Shown here piece by piece: positions 1-11,282 of a DNA stretch of 64,000 bases. Each line of letters opens with the position of its first letter. Positions within the stretch are counted from its first letter, which is position 1. The stretch covers positions 12,109,814 through 12,173,813 of the forward strand of contig NC_080548.1 in NCBI RefSeq assembly GCF_028640845.1. Reading direction: 5' to 3'. Below the pieces are notes generated by a model, which worked only from the letters and a program-made list of their open reading frames with translations, had not been told where the DNA came from and did no database searches. The translations under genes and the position numbers were made by a program. This DNA comes from Ahaetulla prasina (taxonomy: Eukaryota > Chordata > Lepidosauria > Squamata > Colubridae).

Positions 1-516
1 GGTGGGGGAAGAAGCCAGATATCGTTTAACAACTGCATGATTCATTTAACAACTGTGGTGATTTGCTTAACAACAGTGGCAAAAAAGTCGTGGAATCGGT
101 TACTTAACTGGACTTGCTTGAGTCCAAAATTTCCATTTTGGTCTCAACTGTGGTCATAAGCTGAGGACTACAAGTAGTTCTCCACTTACAACTGTTCATT
201 TAACAACCGCTCAAAGTATTATAACAATACTGAAAAAAATAACATTTTTTCCATTTTTTTACAATTGCGACCTTTGTCATACTTACGACAGTTGCAGTGG
301 CCTGGGGTCATGTGATCCCCTTTTGCAACCTTCGAACAAGCAAAGCAATGGGGAAGCCGGATTCACTTAACAATCGCGTTACTAACTTAAAAACCACAGT
401 GATTCACTTAACAACCGTGGCAAGAAATGTCGTAAAATGGGGCAAAACTCAGCAAATGTCTCACTTAACAACATAAATTTTGGGCTCAATTGTGGTCATA
501 AGTCGAGGACTACCTG
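1..516. mobile_element. Tc1/mariner-like MITE, two adjoining copies
   Basis: A partial copy ends near 169 and another runs from about 170 to 516, closing with CGAGGACTACCTG followed by TA. The family has inverted ends CAGGTAGTCC...GGACTACCTG and contains 'cacttaacaac' tracts. Confidence 0.7.
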
Positions 517-721
517 TACCTGTAAAGATTTTTAATAACTCATTTTTTATACATTTTTTAATTATTAAGTGATCTTCATATTTGTGAAGTTCATGAAGGG
601 TGAATATTGTGGCACAAAATTTGGACTACATAGGAAGCTCCCATTCCTTCTACCAACTCTACAAGTAGTTCTTACTACCGGTAGTAACAGGGACTAGAAC
701 TTCTGTTGCTAAGTGATGCTG

Positions 722-1080
722 TTAAAGGTAAAGGTAAAGGTTCCCCTTGCACATACGTGCTAGTCGTTCCCGACTCTAGGGGGCGGTGCTCATCTCTGTT
801 TCAAAGCCAAAGAGCCAGAGCTGTCTGAAGACGTCTCCGTGGTCATGTGGCCAGCATGATTCAATGCCAAAGGCGCACAGCACGCTGTTACCTTCCCACC
901 AAAGGTGGTCCCTATTTTTTCTACTTGCATTTTTACGTGCTTTCGAAACTGCTAGGTTGGCAGAAGCTGGGACAAGTAACGGGAGCTCACCCCGTTACAC
1001 GGCAGCACTAGGGATTCGAACCGCTGAGCTGCCGACCTTTCGATCGACAAGCTCAACGTCCTAGCCACAAGACCACAGTG
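722..1080 (-). mobile_element. tRNA-derived SINE (family A)
   Basis: It is about 355 bp in minus orientation. The (AGGTAA)n tail is on the left and a tRNA-like head with B-box GGTTCGAATCC is on the right. Other copies are at 3665, 45729 and 58122. Confidence 0.75.
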
Positions 1081-1479
1081 TCTTGTGGTCAGATGGCTGC
1101 CATTTGTGACCTGCTGGCTCCCCCATCAATTTTGCTTGTAGGAAGCCAGCAGTGAAAGTTACAAATGATGATCATGTGACCCTGGGGATGCTGTAACAGA
1201 CATAACTATGAGGACCCTTCATAAGTAACCCTCATTCAATGTCATTGTAAGTTTGAATGGCTGCTGAACATGTGGTCGTTTAGCATGCACTCCCTTGTAG
1301 AGAGGCAGTCCTTTCATTCTACCGTTGATGTCTCTTATCTGCAGAATGGAAATTAATAATTTCATTTTCATGATTTAAAAAGCTCAGAAACTGATAATGT
1401 ACATTAGCATTTAGATGCACTTGAAAATGTCAGTTATAACTAGTAGATCTTCATTGTCCACTGGTAGGCAACTATGGCC

Positions 1480-2038
1480 CAAGAGTGGGCTTCAAAAATT
1501 TCAGCAACAGGTTCTCTGCCCTGTTGCCGGTTGGGCGTAGCCATGGTGGGCGTGGCCTAGTTGGCCTCCTGCACCATGGTGGGGGGGCGTTTCACCTTCT
1601 CCAGACTCTGGAGGCTTTCCAGAGGCCGGAAACTCTGCCACCCTTGGGCTCTGGAGGCCCTCCGGAGGCCAGAAACGGGCCCGTTTTCAGACTTCCAAAA
1701 CTTCTGGAAGGGCCATTTTTCCCCTTCCCCGAGCCTCCGCGCGGGCCCTGCACTTACCTCACATCCAAAACGGGCCGCATTGAGACTCTTGGGAGGGGAG
1801 GGGCAGGGTGGGTGGGAGCAGCGAGGGGTGGGATTTGGTGGTTTGCCGAACTGGCCATAACTTTAGCTTTGGGTCCTCCTGAACCAAGGTGAACCCGTAG
1901 CAGCCCACCTATGGGCTGTGGCCCCTTCACACCTGTGGCCCCTTCACACCTGTGGATTCCAACTCCTAGAATACTGGCTCAGGAATTCTGGGAGTTGAAG
2001 TCCACAAGTCTTAAAGGGGCCATAGTTGCCCACCCCTG
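1480..2038. mobile_element. Degraded hAT-like MITEs (families 3 and 1)
   Basis: The left part resembles the elements at 12127 and 19201 ('gtgggcttcaaaaattt'). The right part ends with a gggagttgaagtccacaag arm. Target duplications are not clear here. Confidence 0.5.
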
Positions 2039-2476
2039 GTGCAGACTGAAAGCTGCACCTATCACTGAAACTTCTAACTTCCCTATGGATCCCCAAATCA
2101 TTTTTGTCAATAGTAACAAAGATTACTTGAGCATTACAGAGTCTTGGTGCATATGCTTCTTAAAAGCTAGAAAAATATAAAGGAAGAGCATGGTCATATT
2201 CCATCAGCACTAGGAAGATGCTAGCACTTTTCCCCAAATGAAACGTCTTGCTTGCACCGAGAACTGGTCCTCTAACACAAAATTTCCCACTGTTTAGAGA
2301 TACAGAGAAACAACTTACCAAGGCCGATTGCAGCAGCTATTAGCAGCCCTAAGGAAATAGATATGTGCCAGTCACATTTTTGACATATATAGTAAGCTTC
2401 AAGTTCCACTGCCAAGAGAAGTCTATGAACATGTGGGTAAAAAGAAGCTGGGCTATGATGACAGGTATGCAGTCAC

Positions 2477-2559
<83 letters not shown>

Positions 2560-3224
2560 CTCACATTCAGGCCTCTGATGTAAAGCACTAATAAGGGCAT
2601 TTCCCCACCTTACATGGCCAAGTGAACCCAGCCATTGTAACTACATCATACAAGATTGACAATATCTTCATGGCCAGAAAATTAAATGGTCTTATTTCTT
2701 ACCCATGATGACGGACAGATCTGTAAGTAAAAAGTAGAAACTCTGGTAAGAAAATACTTTCTACAGCTAACAACTCCTGACTGCCGACCCAATGCCTTGA
2801 GGTCCATCCAACCATTATCCCCAGAACTGGTTTCCAGCCAGTATTGTTTCCTAGACAGCCCAGGTACCAAATCTGAACATATTTTTCCCCAAGCCAACCG
2901 AGAACCACTGATTTCCCACACGATGCTCAAAAAGTTCTGTAACCCAAAAATAAATGTCTAAAACCCAAACTGCCTGGTACCTCATAAACCAGTAGTAGAG
3001 GAAACAAAAGCACCTTATTCTTACTAAATGAAGCTTACAATCTTATTGAAGGACTTACCAAATCTGCCGGCTCTCCCCACACACAAACCGACCTGTGGCT
3101 TAAAAACTTTCCACAGTGGGTGTGGCTAGTGACAGATATCCAATAGGATTGCAGGTAGTACTGTCCTGGTTGCCATGATGCACTTTCCAGCTATTTAATA
3201 TTGACCCAGCCCCCCGAAACTTAT
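2039..3224. other. Intergenic, no gene seen; CT/CA microsatellite
   Basis: I see no coding exon or recognised transposon. A (CT)n run followed by (AC)n covers about 2481-2557. Confidence 0.5.
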
Positions 3225-3535
3225 TTTTAGGTTTCGATTTCCCAAGTAGAGGAAAAGAATAACGTTTTAATTTCGATTTCCCAGCAGAGGAAAAGAATGA
3301 AGGACTTCCCTGTGGGTTGATGGCAACCCATGAAGCCCTTGCCAGCATGGCAATAATATTCACATCCTGACAATTTGCTGAGGGACCGTAATCTTCATCT
3401 GTCAGGGGGCTGCTTGGCTTATGTAATGGTGAACTGCAAGGTTCAGATAACAAGCAGGAAAGAAACAGGCCAGGTTTTTAGGTTTGTTACTGTTTGCAAA
3501 CTTCTTTTCTGGATGTCCAGATAGCAACCAGCTGA
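3225..3535. repeat. Unclassified dispersed repeat, copy 1
   Basis: It shares a long similar stretch in the same orientation with 7893-8200 (both contain 'gacaatttgctgagg' and 'ctgtcagggggctgcttggc'). The family is not recognised and open frames in it are incidental. Confidence 0.6.
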
Positions 3536-3664
3536 GGTTTGCAACTCTCTTACTATTTCTAAGGCCGTTGTCAAGAAGCAGATGAGTGAAATAGAGAAAA
3601 TGTTTTAACAAAGTTAAATAAGTTAAGAAGAGGATTGTTATAGTACTAGGTATGGTATATATTA

Positions 3665-4025
3665 AGGGATGCAGTGGCTCAGTGGCTAAGACACTGAGTT
3701 TGTCGATCGAAAGGTCGGCTGTTCAGCGGTTTGAATCCCTAGTGCCATGTAACGGGGTGAGCTCCCGTTACTTATCCCAGCTTCTGCCAACCTAGCAGTT
3801 CGAAAGCAGGTAAAAAATGCAAGTAGAAAAATAGGGAGCACCTTTGGTGGGAAGGTAACAGCGTTCCGTGCGCCTTTGGCATTGAGTCATGCCGGCCATG
3901 TGACCACGGAGACGTCTTCTGACAGCGCTGGCTCTTCGGCTTTGAAACGGATATGAGCACCGCCCCCTAGAATCGGGAATGACTAGGACATATGTGCGAG
4001 GGGAACCTTTACCTTAAGGGAACCT
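3665..4025 (+). mobile_element. SINE family A with intact 14-bp target duplication
   Basis: The head 'cagtggctcagtggctaag' and B-box region are followed by a body ending in 'aacctttacctta'. TATGGTATATATTA flanks it on both sides (3651-3664 and 4026-4039). Confidence 0.85.
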
Positions 4026-4182
4026 TATGGTATATATTAGGATTAGTATTGTAAAGAACAGATGAAATAATAAATATGGCCATGAATTGTATAAAATATT
4101 TGCACAAAATATTTGTACCCAGATGACGTTTAATGGAAGCTGATGTTCAAATCAAAATAAAATATTTTTATTTTTAGAAGTT

Positions 4183-4735
4183 TGTTGCAGGAGTTGAGAA
4201 TCACGTGCCAAAGTTTGCCTCCCGTCACTGCCCCCGACCATCAAATTCAAGATGTTTTGAGAATGGTTACTTCAGGTGTAGGTTGGCATGCAGCTGCGCT
4301 CTTCTCTCAGCTGGGTTGATCTTGAAGCAGGGTTCAGGAGAGATACAGCAAGCAACCTGGGGTGGGGGAGGGGGAATACAACATTTCATCTTGCTTTTCC
4401 CAAACAGCAGTCACTTTTGCCGGAAAACAAGCTACCAACGTTGTTTTCCGGCAAAGCCCAAAAGCCGTTGCTGGTCTGTTTTAAGCCTTGGGGGGGCGCG
4501 CAATCATTTCTTGCCCTTACTCCTGAGTTGTCCTCTCTGCTTGAGCTGCTCTTGCCTTCTGGCAGCTCTTCTCATGTGTGCATTAGGAACAGGCTCCTCC
4601 TGTACCTCTGCCTCACTACTATCAGTCTCTGGAGGCTCTGGAGTCCGCACCTCACTCCCCGATGGCCCTGGTCCCACCTCAGCCTCATCGCTGTCCGACT
4701 CCATTGCCAGCTCTGCAGGCTGCTGGCAGACCACA
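4183..4735 (-). mobile_element. LTR-like retroelement fragment
   Basis: The minus-strand start TGTGGTCTGCC and much of the first 250 bp match the LTR at 23000-23610, including an acidic open segment (AMESDSDEAE). The two diverge after GCCGGAAAACAACGTTG. The left edge (CA at 4183) is tentative and no target duplication was found. Confidence 0.5.
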
Positions 4736-5334
4736 ACAGGTAGGCTTTGCTTTTTAACTGTCATTTATTGAAGAAGTCATAGGGGCTTGGATCTTACATA
4801 ATGCTTGATCCATGATGTGATGACCTTGGGGCATGGCACAAAGGCAACATAGCCAGAGAAAAAGTACAAGTCCCTTTATTAGCACCAAACTTTGCCCCCA
4901 ATGTCCCTTTACTCTCCGGGCTGGAGAAAAACTCTTCCACAAACCTGTAAGCAGACAAAACTTCCAGCTATAAATCCCACAGGGCAAGATTAGGTAATTA
5001 ATTCGGCAGGGCAAGCAAGATAAGAAGTCCAGACTTGAAGTAGCACGGCAGTAAATCAAACCAGTGGGGAGGATGCCAGAAACTCAGATAAAGCAGCTAA
5101 CATGAACTCAGCATTTGTTCAACTGCCCCTCCCATTTGCCTCTCTTAAAAACTCCAGCTCCAGGTGTATCTTGTGAAGGGAGTCGGGGCCCAGGGGTGAA
5201 ATCTGATTACCTTCCCTACCGATTTGGAAATGCACACGTGTGTCACATGCATCTGCTGACCCTCTGCGCATGCGGAAATCCTTCTGCACATGCGCAGAGG
5301 GTAAAAAACAGGTTACTAGAGTACCTGTCTAGAG
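4736..5334. other. Intergenic, possibly LTR-element remains
   Basis: No gene is seen. The sequence next to the LTR is unclassified; some of it may be internal retroelement sequence. Confidence 0.3.
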
Positions 5335-6039
5335 CAGGGGTCCCCAACCTTTTGGACCTCAGGGACCACTAACTTCATAATTTTAAATCCCACAGACCAC
5401 TAATATGATCTGCTTAATGACCGGCTGGTGGGTATGGCTAGGTGGTCATGTGACTGGGTGGACATGACCAACTTGATGTCACTCACGTCGAAGGGCACCT
5501 CGCCGGCATCTTCTCGCCCCTCCCCTCCTACCCACTCCTCCCCTGCCTGCTCGGGCTCCTTAGGACCCCAACGGGAAGCCATTGTTGGAGCTAAGCAGCC
5601 GCCATGAGAAAGAGTTGGCAAAACAGCTCAGTTCAAATTGGATCTGACCGAGAAGGAGGCTCAGCTGAAGCACCTCACTGAGGACTACGAGCATAGGCTT
5701 TCCAAGCAGAGGGAAGACCTGTGGGAGTGCAAGACCAGCTACCAGTGCCTGGAGGCTCAGCGGCCTGAGATGGTCAGCCAGTTCCAGGCCATGATGCAGT
5801 CCTACTGGAATAAGTCCTCCGGCTCTTTGCCACCAGCAGCATTTCCCTCCTGCCTTTGCCCAAAGCCCCGCACCAGGAGGTTTAAATAGACCCTGAAGGG
5901 GGAGACTCTCTGCAGCAACACAAGCATTCATTGCACGTTTCCGGTCCAGGGGCCATAGTTTGAGGACCCCTGATTTAGTCCAATATAAAAAATGCAAATA
6001 CTTTTTCTGGGGACCACCAAAATTTTCTGGTGACCGCTG
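5335..6039. mobile_element. hAT-like element carrying a coding-like insert
   Basis: It starts CAGGGGTCCCCAACC and ends GACCGCTG. It is flanked by GTCTAGAG (5327-5334) and GACTAGAG (6040-6047), 7 of 8 bases alike. Inside, about 5590-5935 reads as a coiled-coil-like protein fragment across several frames. Confidence 0.65.
5590..5935 (+). pseudogene. Captured host coding fragment (coiled-coil, unidentified)
   Basis: The frame gives RHEKELAKQL, then after a shift LTEKEAQLKHLTEDYEHRLS and KQREDLWECK, then QFQAMMQSYWN. After another shift it gives FATSSISLLPLPKAPHQEV and a stop. The heptad-like composition and uninterrupted similarity to protein sequence suggest a spliced or exonic host fragment decayed by frameshifts. 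I do not recognise the donor gene. Confidence 0.5.
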
Positions 6040-6047
6040 GACTAGAG

Positions 6048-6350
6048 GGTGGAAGGGCATTGGCTGTCATGTAGAGACTACAAGACACAAATAGCATCGG
6101 AGTTTGAGTTGCAGGCTGAATTCCAGCTGAATAGTGGTGGAAGATAGGCTAATATTTTGGGAAAATTTTCACAGCCTCGTTCAGGAAAACAAGGACCTTT
6201 GAACCACTGTTCTTAAAGAGTAGATGCAAGTAGAGACTATATCCCAGGTTGGTATTCTCACAAAATGGCTGCCATGATGGGGATCGTGCTCTCTGTTTCT
6301 CTCTCTCTCTTTCCATCACTCACACAGAGAAACTTGCAAAAGGTAAATTG
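6048..6350. repeat. Dispersed repeat Y, copy 1
   Basis: It is about 300 bp and similar throughout to 10013-10312 (both contain 'atagcatcggagtttgagtt' and 'actctcacacag'-like ends). The class is unknown. Confidence 0.6.
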
Positions 6351-6454
6351 GAGATTAATGTCAGCCCTGCGTCAGCTCGAGCCCTAAGAAAAAAACGATC
6401 CTTGACTCCATTTACTGAGAGAGGTCAAGCAGGATACAGTAAAGCAAAGCCAGT

Positions 6455-6880
6455 TCAATCAGAATGGAGCTGGAAGGGACCTTGGAGGTCTTCTAGTTCA
6501 ACTCCCTGCTCAAGTAGGTCAGTCTTTTCTTAAAAACTTCTAGCGATGAAGCACCCACAACTACTGAAGGCAAGCTGTTCCACTGGTTAATTGTTCTCCC
6601 TGTTAGGAAGGTTCTCCTTAATTTCAGGTTGCCTCTTTCCTTGATTAGTTTCCATCCATTTCATCCATTGTCCTGCCCTCTGGTGCTCTGGAAAATAAGT
6701 TGACCCCCTCTTCTTTGTGGCAGCCCCTCAAGTACTGTTATCATGTCACCCCTAATTCTTCTTTTCTTTAGACTAGCCAAACTTGAATGCTGCAACCGTT
6801 CTTTATATGTGTTAGTCTCCAGGTCTTTAATCATCTCAGTTGCTCTTCTCTGAACTTTTTCCAAAGTCTCAACATCTTTT
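6455..6880 (-). mobile_element. CR1 LINE fragment
   Basis: The minus strand encodes EKVQRRATEMIKDLE and LKKRRIRGDMITVLEGL, the conserved C-terminus of CR1 reverse transcriptase. The 3' end on the left has the 'tggaagggacc' signature. Confidence 0.8.
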
Positions 6881-6972
6881 TTGTAGTAAGGTTGCTTGGG
6901 ATTTTAGGCTTTGTTGTTAGCATTTTAAAAGGTGATATTAGCACTTTTAACCTGGTAGAGAGGTATAGGGGT

Positions 6973-7320
6973 CTCTTTCTCCCTCCCTCCCTCCCTCCCT
7001 CCCTCTCTCTCTCTCTCTCTCTCTGTTCTTGGCCAAGGTTGTTCTGCAGCTCCAGAGGATGCTGGAGAAAATGGATAATGAGGACCCCTTTCAGCTGGGA
7101 TTCTGGCCTGGATGTAGGATGGAAATGATGGGATCTAGAAAAAGAGCTTCTCTATGATGACTCCTTCTTTTTGGAACATCATTCCTTCAGAGATAAAGTT
7201 GGCTCCCATCTTGTTGCTTTTCCACAAGGCTTTGAATACTGTTTGTCTGTCTGCTTGTCTTCTCTTGTCTTGTCTTGTCTGTCTATCTATCTCTATCATC
7301 TCTATCATCTATCCATCTAC
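6973..7320. repeat. Microsatellites (CCCT)n, (CT)n and (TGTCT)n/(TCTA)n with LINE 3' remnant
   Basis: (CCCT)n/(CT)n covers about 6978-7024. A LINE-like fragment ('ttggaacatcattcc', near 7170) is followed by short tetra/pentanucleotide arrays at 7245-7320. Confidence 0.6.
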
Positions 7321-7892
7321 CCATTTATTAAATTTATTGGCCGCCCATCTTACCTCAAGGTAACTCTGGGCAGCTTACAGTGGTTTTGTCAGCAGGCTTG
7401 AGCCTATCCAGTTGCTTGTCTGATTCAGTTGTTGCAACTATGGGATGGGTGTTGAATAGTGGGTTTTTAACTGAATGCATGTTGCCTGGAGTCATTGTGT
7501 GTGAATTGTAAGTTTAACATAATAATTATTTGACTACCAAATCAAATAAGCAACATCTCTAATCCAGTTATCAGCAAAAGGTTTATGCAAAGCTTTAGGA
7601 TTTTGACAATAATTAATGGAACACTCAGCATTTCACATCTCAACTCTTAATTGCAACAAAATCCATTTAAAAGTCCTGAGAGGGTCCCAATATCCCAATG
7701 TAAATAAACCAACATAACCAAGAGATACTATTTCTCCTTTACAAAAAGCAAGCGCCAATACACCAAAGTTTTTCCTATTTCAAATACCTACAATTACAAA
7801 AAAAAAATCCCCACCCTTATCAATAGCTGAGTCTCAAATGCTTATTTATTTAAGAAGCTTTATGTATGTATAATCAGCCAACAGAAAAGAAT

Positions 7893-8200
7893 CTTATTTT
7901 TAGGTTTTAGTTTCCCAAGCAGCATTTAAATTTCGATTTCCCAGCAGAGCAAAAGAACGAAGGACTTCCCTGTGGGTTGATGGCAAACCGTGAGGCCCTT
8001 GCCAGCATGGCAATAATATTCACATCCTGACAATTTGCTGAGGAACCGTAATCTTCATCTGTCAGGGGGCTGCTTGGCTTATGTAATGCTGAACTGCAAG
8101 GTTCAGATAACAAGCAGGAAAGAAACAGGCTAGGTTTTTAGGCTTGTTACTGTTTGCAAACTTTTTTTCTAGATGTTCATATAGCAACTGGGTGAAGCTT
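7893..8200. repeat. Unclassified dispersed repeat, copy 2
   Basis: Same family and orientation as 3225-3535. Confidence 0.6.
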
Positions 8201-8239
8201 CCAATAAACAGAAACCTTATGTAAAATACCGATCGCGTG

Positions 8240-8820
8240 GGCACAGTTCAGAAGGACATTTTACAAGAAGAATTCTCCATTCCTCTGAAAACAACAAAAT
8301 ACCTTATCCCACCAGACTTGAAATCCTAGGCTTAGAAAACTTGGAACTCCGTCGCTTTCGACAAGACCTAAGTTTAACTCATAGAATCATCTATTGTAAT
8401 GTCCTTCCTGTTAAAGACTACTTCAGCTTTAATTGCAATAATACAAGAGCAACCAACAGATTTAAACTTAATGTTAACCGCTTTATTCTAGATTGCAGAA
8501 AATATGACTTCCGTAACAGAATCATCAGTGCTTGGAATACTTTACCTGACTCTGTGGTCTCTTCCCATAATCCTAAAAGCTTTAACCAAAAACTTTCTAT
8601 TATTGACCTCACCCCATTCCTAAGAAGACCATAAGGGGTGTGCATAAGAGCACAAACGTGCCTACCGTTCCTGTCCTATTGTTTTTCTTTTTTCTTCTTC
8701 ATATATATATACCTCCTTATACCTCCTTATACCTCCTAATTTTACTCATATATATGTTTATATACTATATAATCTTTTTATATGATGTTGTGATAAAATA
8801 AATAAATAAAAAAAATAAAC
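8240..8820 (+). mobile_element. CR1/L2-like LINE, 3' end (LINE A)
   Basis: It encodes LRRFRQDLSLTHRIIYCNVL through NPKSFNQKLS and TPFLRRP, the reverse transcriptase C-terminus, with a stop at 8632-8634. The 3'UTR contains 'ccgttcctgtcctattg' and ends in an (AATA)n tail. A second copy is at 47430. Confidence 0.8.
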
Positions 8821-8867
8821 ATATATAATGATGTATGGATAATTTTTCATGCTGTACCACTAGCTGC

Positions 8868-9115
8868 CAAATGACCACCCTTGAGCCCAAAATTTATGTT
8901 GCTAAGTGAAACATTTGTCCAGTGAGTTTTGCCCCAGTTTACGTTTCTTGCCACAGTTGCTAAGGGAATCATTGCAGTTGTTAAGTTAGTAACACGGTTG
9001 TTAAGTGAATCTGGCTTCCCCATTGACTTTGCTTATCAGAAGGTCACAAAAGCTGATCACATGACCCTGGGCCAATGCAACGGTCATAAATAGGAGTCAG
9101 TTGCCCAGCGTCTAA
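8868..9115 (-). mobile_element. Tc1/mariner-like MITE, truncated
   Basis: It shows the family body 'tgagcccaaaatttatgttg', then 'aagtgaatctggcttcccc' and 'gaaggtcacaaaa'. Both ends are missing. Confidence 0.7.
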
Positions 9116-9194
9116 TTTCAATTAGCCTCCGTCCTTATACAAAGTGGCATTAGAGGAAACAAAAAATGTTTGTTATTTCTCTTGTCATCTAAAC

Positions 9195-9329
9195 CAGGGG
9201 TCTCCAACCTTAGCAACTTTAAGACTTGTGGACTTTAACTCCCAGAATTTCTCAGCCAATTTTGCTGGCTGAGGAATTCTGGGAGTTGAAGTCCACAAGT
9301 CTTAAAGTTGCCAAGCTTGGAGACTCTTG
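9195..9329. mobile_element. hAT-like MITE, family 1
   Basis: This is a palindromic element with CAGGGGTCTCCAACC ends. Flanks ATCTAAAC and ATCTAGAC match at 7 of 8 bases. Its right flank is the target of the next element. Confidence 0.85.
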
Positions 9330-9337
9330 ATCTAGAC

Positions 9338-9812
9338 CAATGGTTCTCAACCTTTATAGTGCTGCGACCCCTTTAATACAGGTCCCCATGATGTGGCGAA
9401 CCCCAACCGTAAAATTATTTTTGTTTTGAATTTATCGCGCCTGAAGCCATATTGGCTAGCGATCTGAACTGCTTGCGATTGCCTTGAGGACGGAGGCATT
9501 AAAGCGGAGACTCCTCCCCTATTAAGTTTATCGCGCCTGAAGCCAGATTAGGCTAGTGATTGGAAGTGATTGCAGCTGGCTTGAGAGGGAGACATCAGAG
9601 CAAAGATTTCTCTCTTTTTTAATTGATCACGCCTGAAGCCGAATTCGGCTAGCGATTTGAAGAGCCTACAGCTGGCTTGTGGAGTCAACCATTGGAGCGC
9701 GATTCTTCAACTCACAAGTATACTTCCCATATTTCTGATGCTCTTAGGCGACCCCTGGCAAATCGTCATTTGACCCCCAAGGGGGTCCCGACCCACAGGT
9801 TGAGAACCGCTG
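9338..9812. mobile_element. SPIN-like hAT element, 475 bp
   Basis: Ends CAATGGTTCTCAACC and GGTTGAGAACCGCTG, with perfect 8-bp duplications ATCTAGAC at 9330-9337 and 9813-9820. Terminal 60-80 bp resemble SPIN ends ('gcgacccctttaatacag', 'cttaggcgacccctgg'). The interior holds three ~95-bp units each starting near 'atcgcgcctgaagcc'. Confidence 0.8.
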
Positions 9813-9895
9813 ATCTAGACCATTGTCAGAGGTCAGATCAACTTTGCAGGGAAATTTTACATTGTTTGCTATTGGATGAACATCGTGGTCTACAA

Positions 9896-10004
9896 CAGGA
9901 CTTCTCAACCCCACACATCTTAGCAAAAACACTGCTATAGTGGCTGAGGGATTCTGTGAACTGAAGTCCACACATCTTAACAGGTGCCAAGGTTGGAAAC
10001 ATTG
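9896..10004. mobile_element. hAT-like MITE, family 1, diverged
   Basis: Ends CAGGACTTCTCAACC and GGTTGGAAACATTG; flanks GTCTACAA and GTCTAGAG match at 6 of 8 bases. It is the third hAT insertion within 820 bp. Confidence 0.6.
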
Positions 10005-10012
10005 GTCTAGAG

Positions 10013-10312
10013 GGCAGAGGGGCATTGGATGTCATGTAGAGGCACCAATAGCATCGGAGTTTGAGTTGTAGCTTGAATCCCAGTTGAATAGTTGGGGAGG
10101 ATAAGCTGACATTTTGGAGGAATTTTTCTCAGCCTCATTCAGGAAAGCAAAGCCCTTTGAACCACTATCCTTAAGAATAGATGCACAAAGAGAATATATC
10201 TCAGGTACTCTCACAAAATGGCTGCCCTGATGGAGCTGATTCTCTCTCTGCTTTTCTCTCTCTTTCCATCACTCACACAGAGAAATATACTTACAAAAGG
10301 TAAATTGGAGAG
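10013..10312. repeat. Dispersed repeat Y, copy 2
   Basis: Similar to 6048-6350 and, like it, directly preceded by a hAT element and a TCTAGAG flank. Confidence 0.6.
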
Positions 10313-10499
10313 GTTGCTCTTTGTCACTAGTCCCTATGATGTTCTTTTGTCACCCCTTCCTCTTTGGGAAATGTGCTATTCATGGATTGGGCTATAGCCA
10401 CCTACAGTTTTTAATTACTTAAAGATGCTCCAGAGAAAGGCACCAGAGAGGAACTCATTTGATCACCTCAGCTCTTCCATAAATCTTAGAGCAGCCTTT

Positions 10500-10760
10500 T
10501 CTAGCGTAAGGCTTGTTTATTTATCTATTTTCATCCTGCCTTTATCACTTTTTATAAATAACTCAAGGTGGCAAGACTCCTTCCTCCTCCTAGTCTGCTC
10601 CTCAGAACAACTGCCCTGTGAGGTGATTTGGGCCGAGGGATAGTAACTGGTCCAAAGTCACCCAGCCAGCTTTCATGCCTAAAGCGGGACTAGAACTCAC
10701 TGTTTCCTGGTTTCTAGCCTGGTGCCTTGATCACTCAACCCAACTGGCTTCTTCCAGAAA
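10500..10760 (-). mobile_element. Old tRNA-type SINE fragment (MIR-like)
   Basis: 'agtcacccagccagctttc' and 'tttctagcctggtgccttgatcac' recur in diverged form at 32330-32420, 32880-32995 and 59760-59930. The class is tentative. Confidence 0.45.
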
Positions 10761-11042
10761 TGGAAGAACAAAATGTTCTTGAGAGGAACAGTAAAAAAAG
10801 AAAAGAAAAACAGAGGGTCACTTGTGCACTTTCTTTCAAACAGTTACTCGTGCCCTGGTCACCTCCTTATGCAACAAGGAAGCTGATATAATACCAACAA
10901 TTCCAACTGGTTACTACACCCAATTTAATGAAGCATTTCTTATATCCGGCAACCCATGGAACAACGCCCATAAAAGTCTTAAGAGATTCATGAATAACAA
11001 TGATCACACCACCACCCCTGCCTGAAGTCTCAGCTGTTGACA
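10761..11042. other. Intergenic, nothing recognised
   Basis: No exon or known repeat is seen. Confidence 0.4.
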
Positions 11043-11282
11043 TAGCAATAGCATAACTTAGACTTATATACCGCTTCATAGTGTTTTACAGCCCTCTCTA
11101 AGCGCTTTACAGAGTCAGCCTATGGCCCCCAACAATCTGGGTCCTCATTTTACCCACCTCGGAAGGATGGAAGGCTGAGTCAACTTTGAGTCGGTGAGAT
11201 TTGAACTGCCGAACTGCTGCTAGCAGTCAGCTGAAGTAGCCTGCAGTACTGCACTCTAACCACTGTGCCATCTCGGCCCATA
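11043..11282 (-). mobile_element. Sauria-type SINE
   Basis: It has the 3' end 'agacttatataccgcttcat' on the left and a tRNA-like head on the right ('cactctaaccactgtgcc'). The tail resembles Bov-B LINE ends, as described for Sauria SINEs. Confidence 0.8.

Noticed and set aside
2349..2600. Cys/Val and Glu/Arg repeat ORFs
   Set aside because: They are translations of the (CT)n(CA)n microsatellite.
3665..3740. Possible tRNA gene (A/B box-like)
   Set aside because: It is the head of a SINE with a full SINE body, tail and target duplication.
4205..4771. 188-codon plus-strand ORF
   Set aside because: It runs antisense across an LTR-like fragment, with no similarity to a known protein that I recognise.
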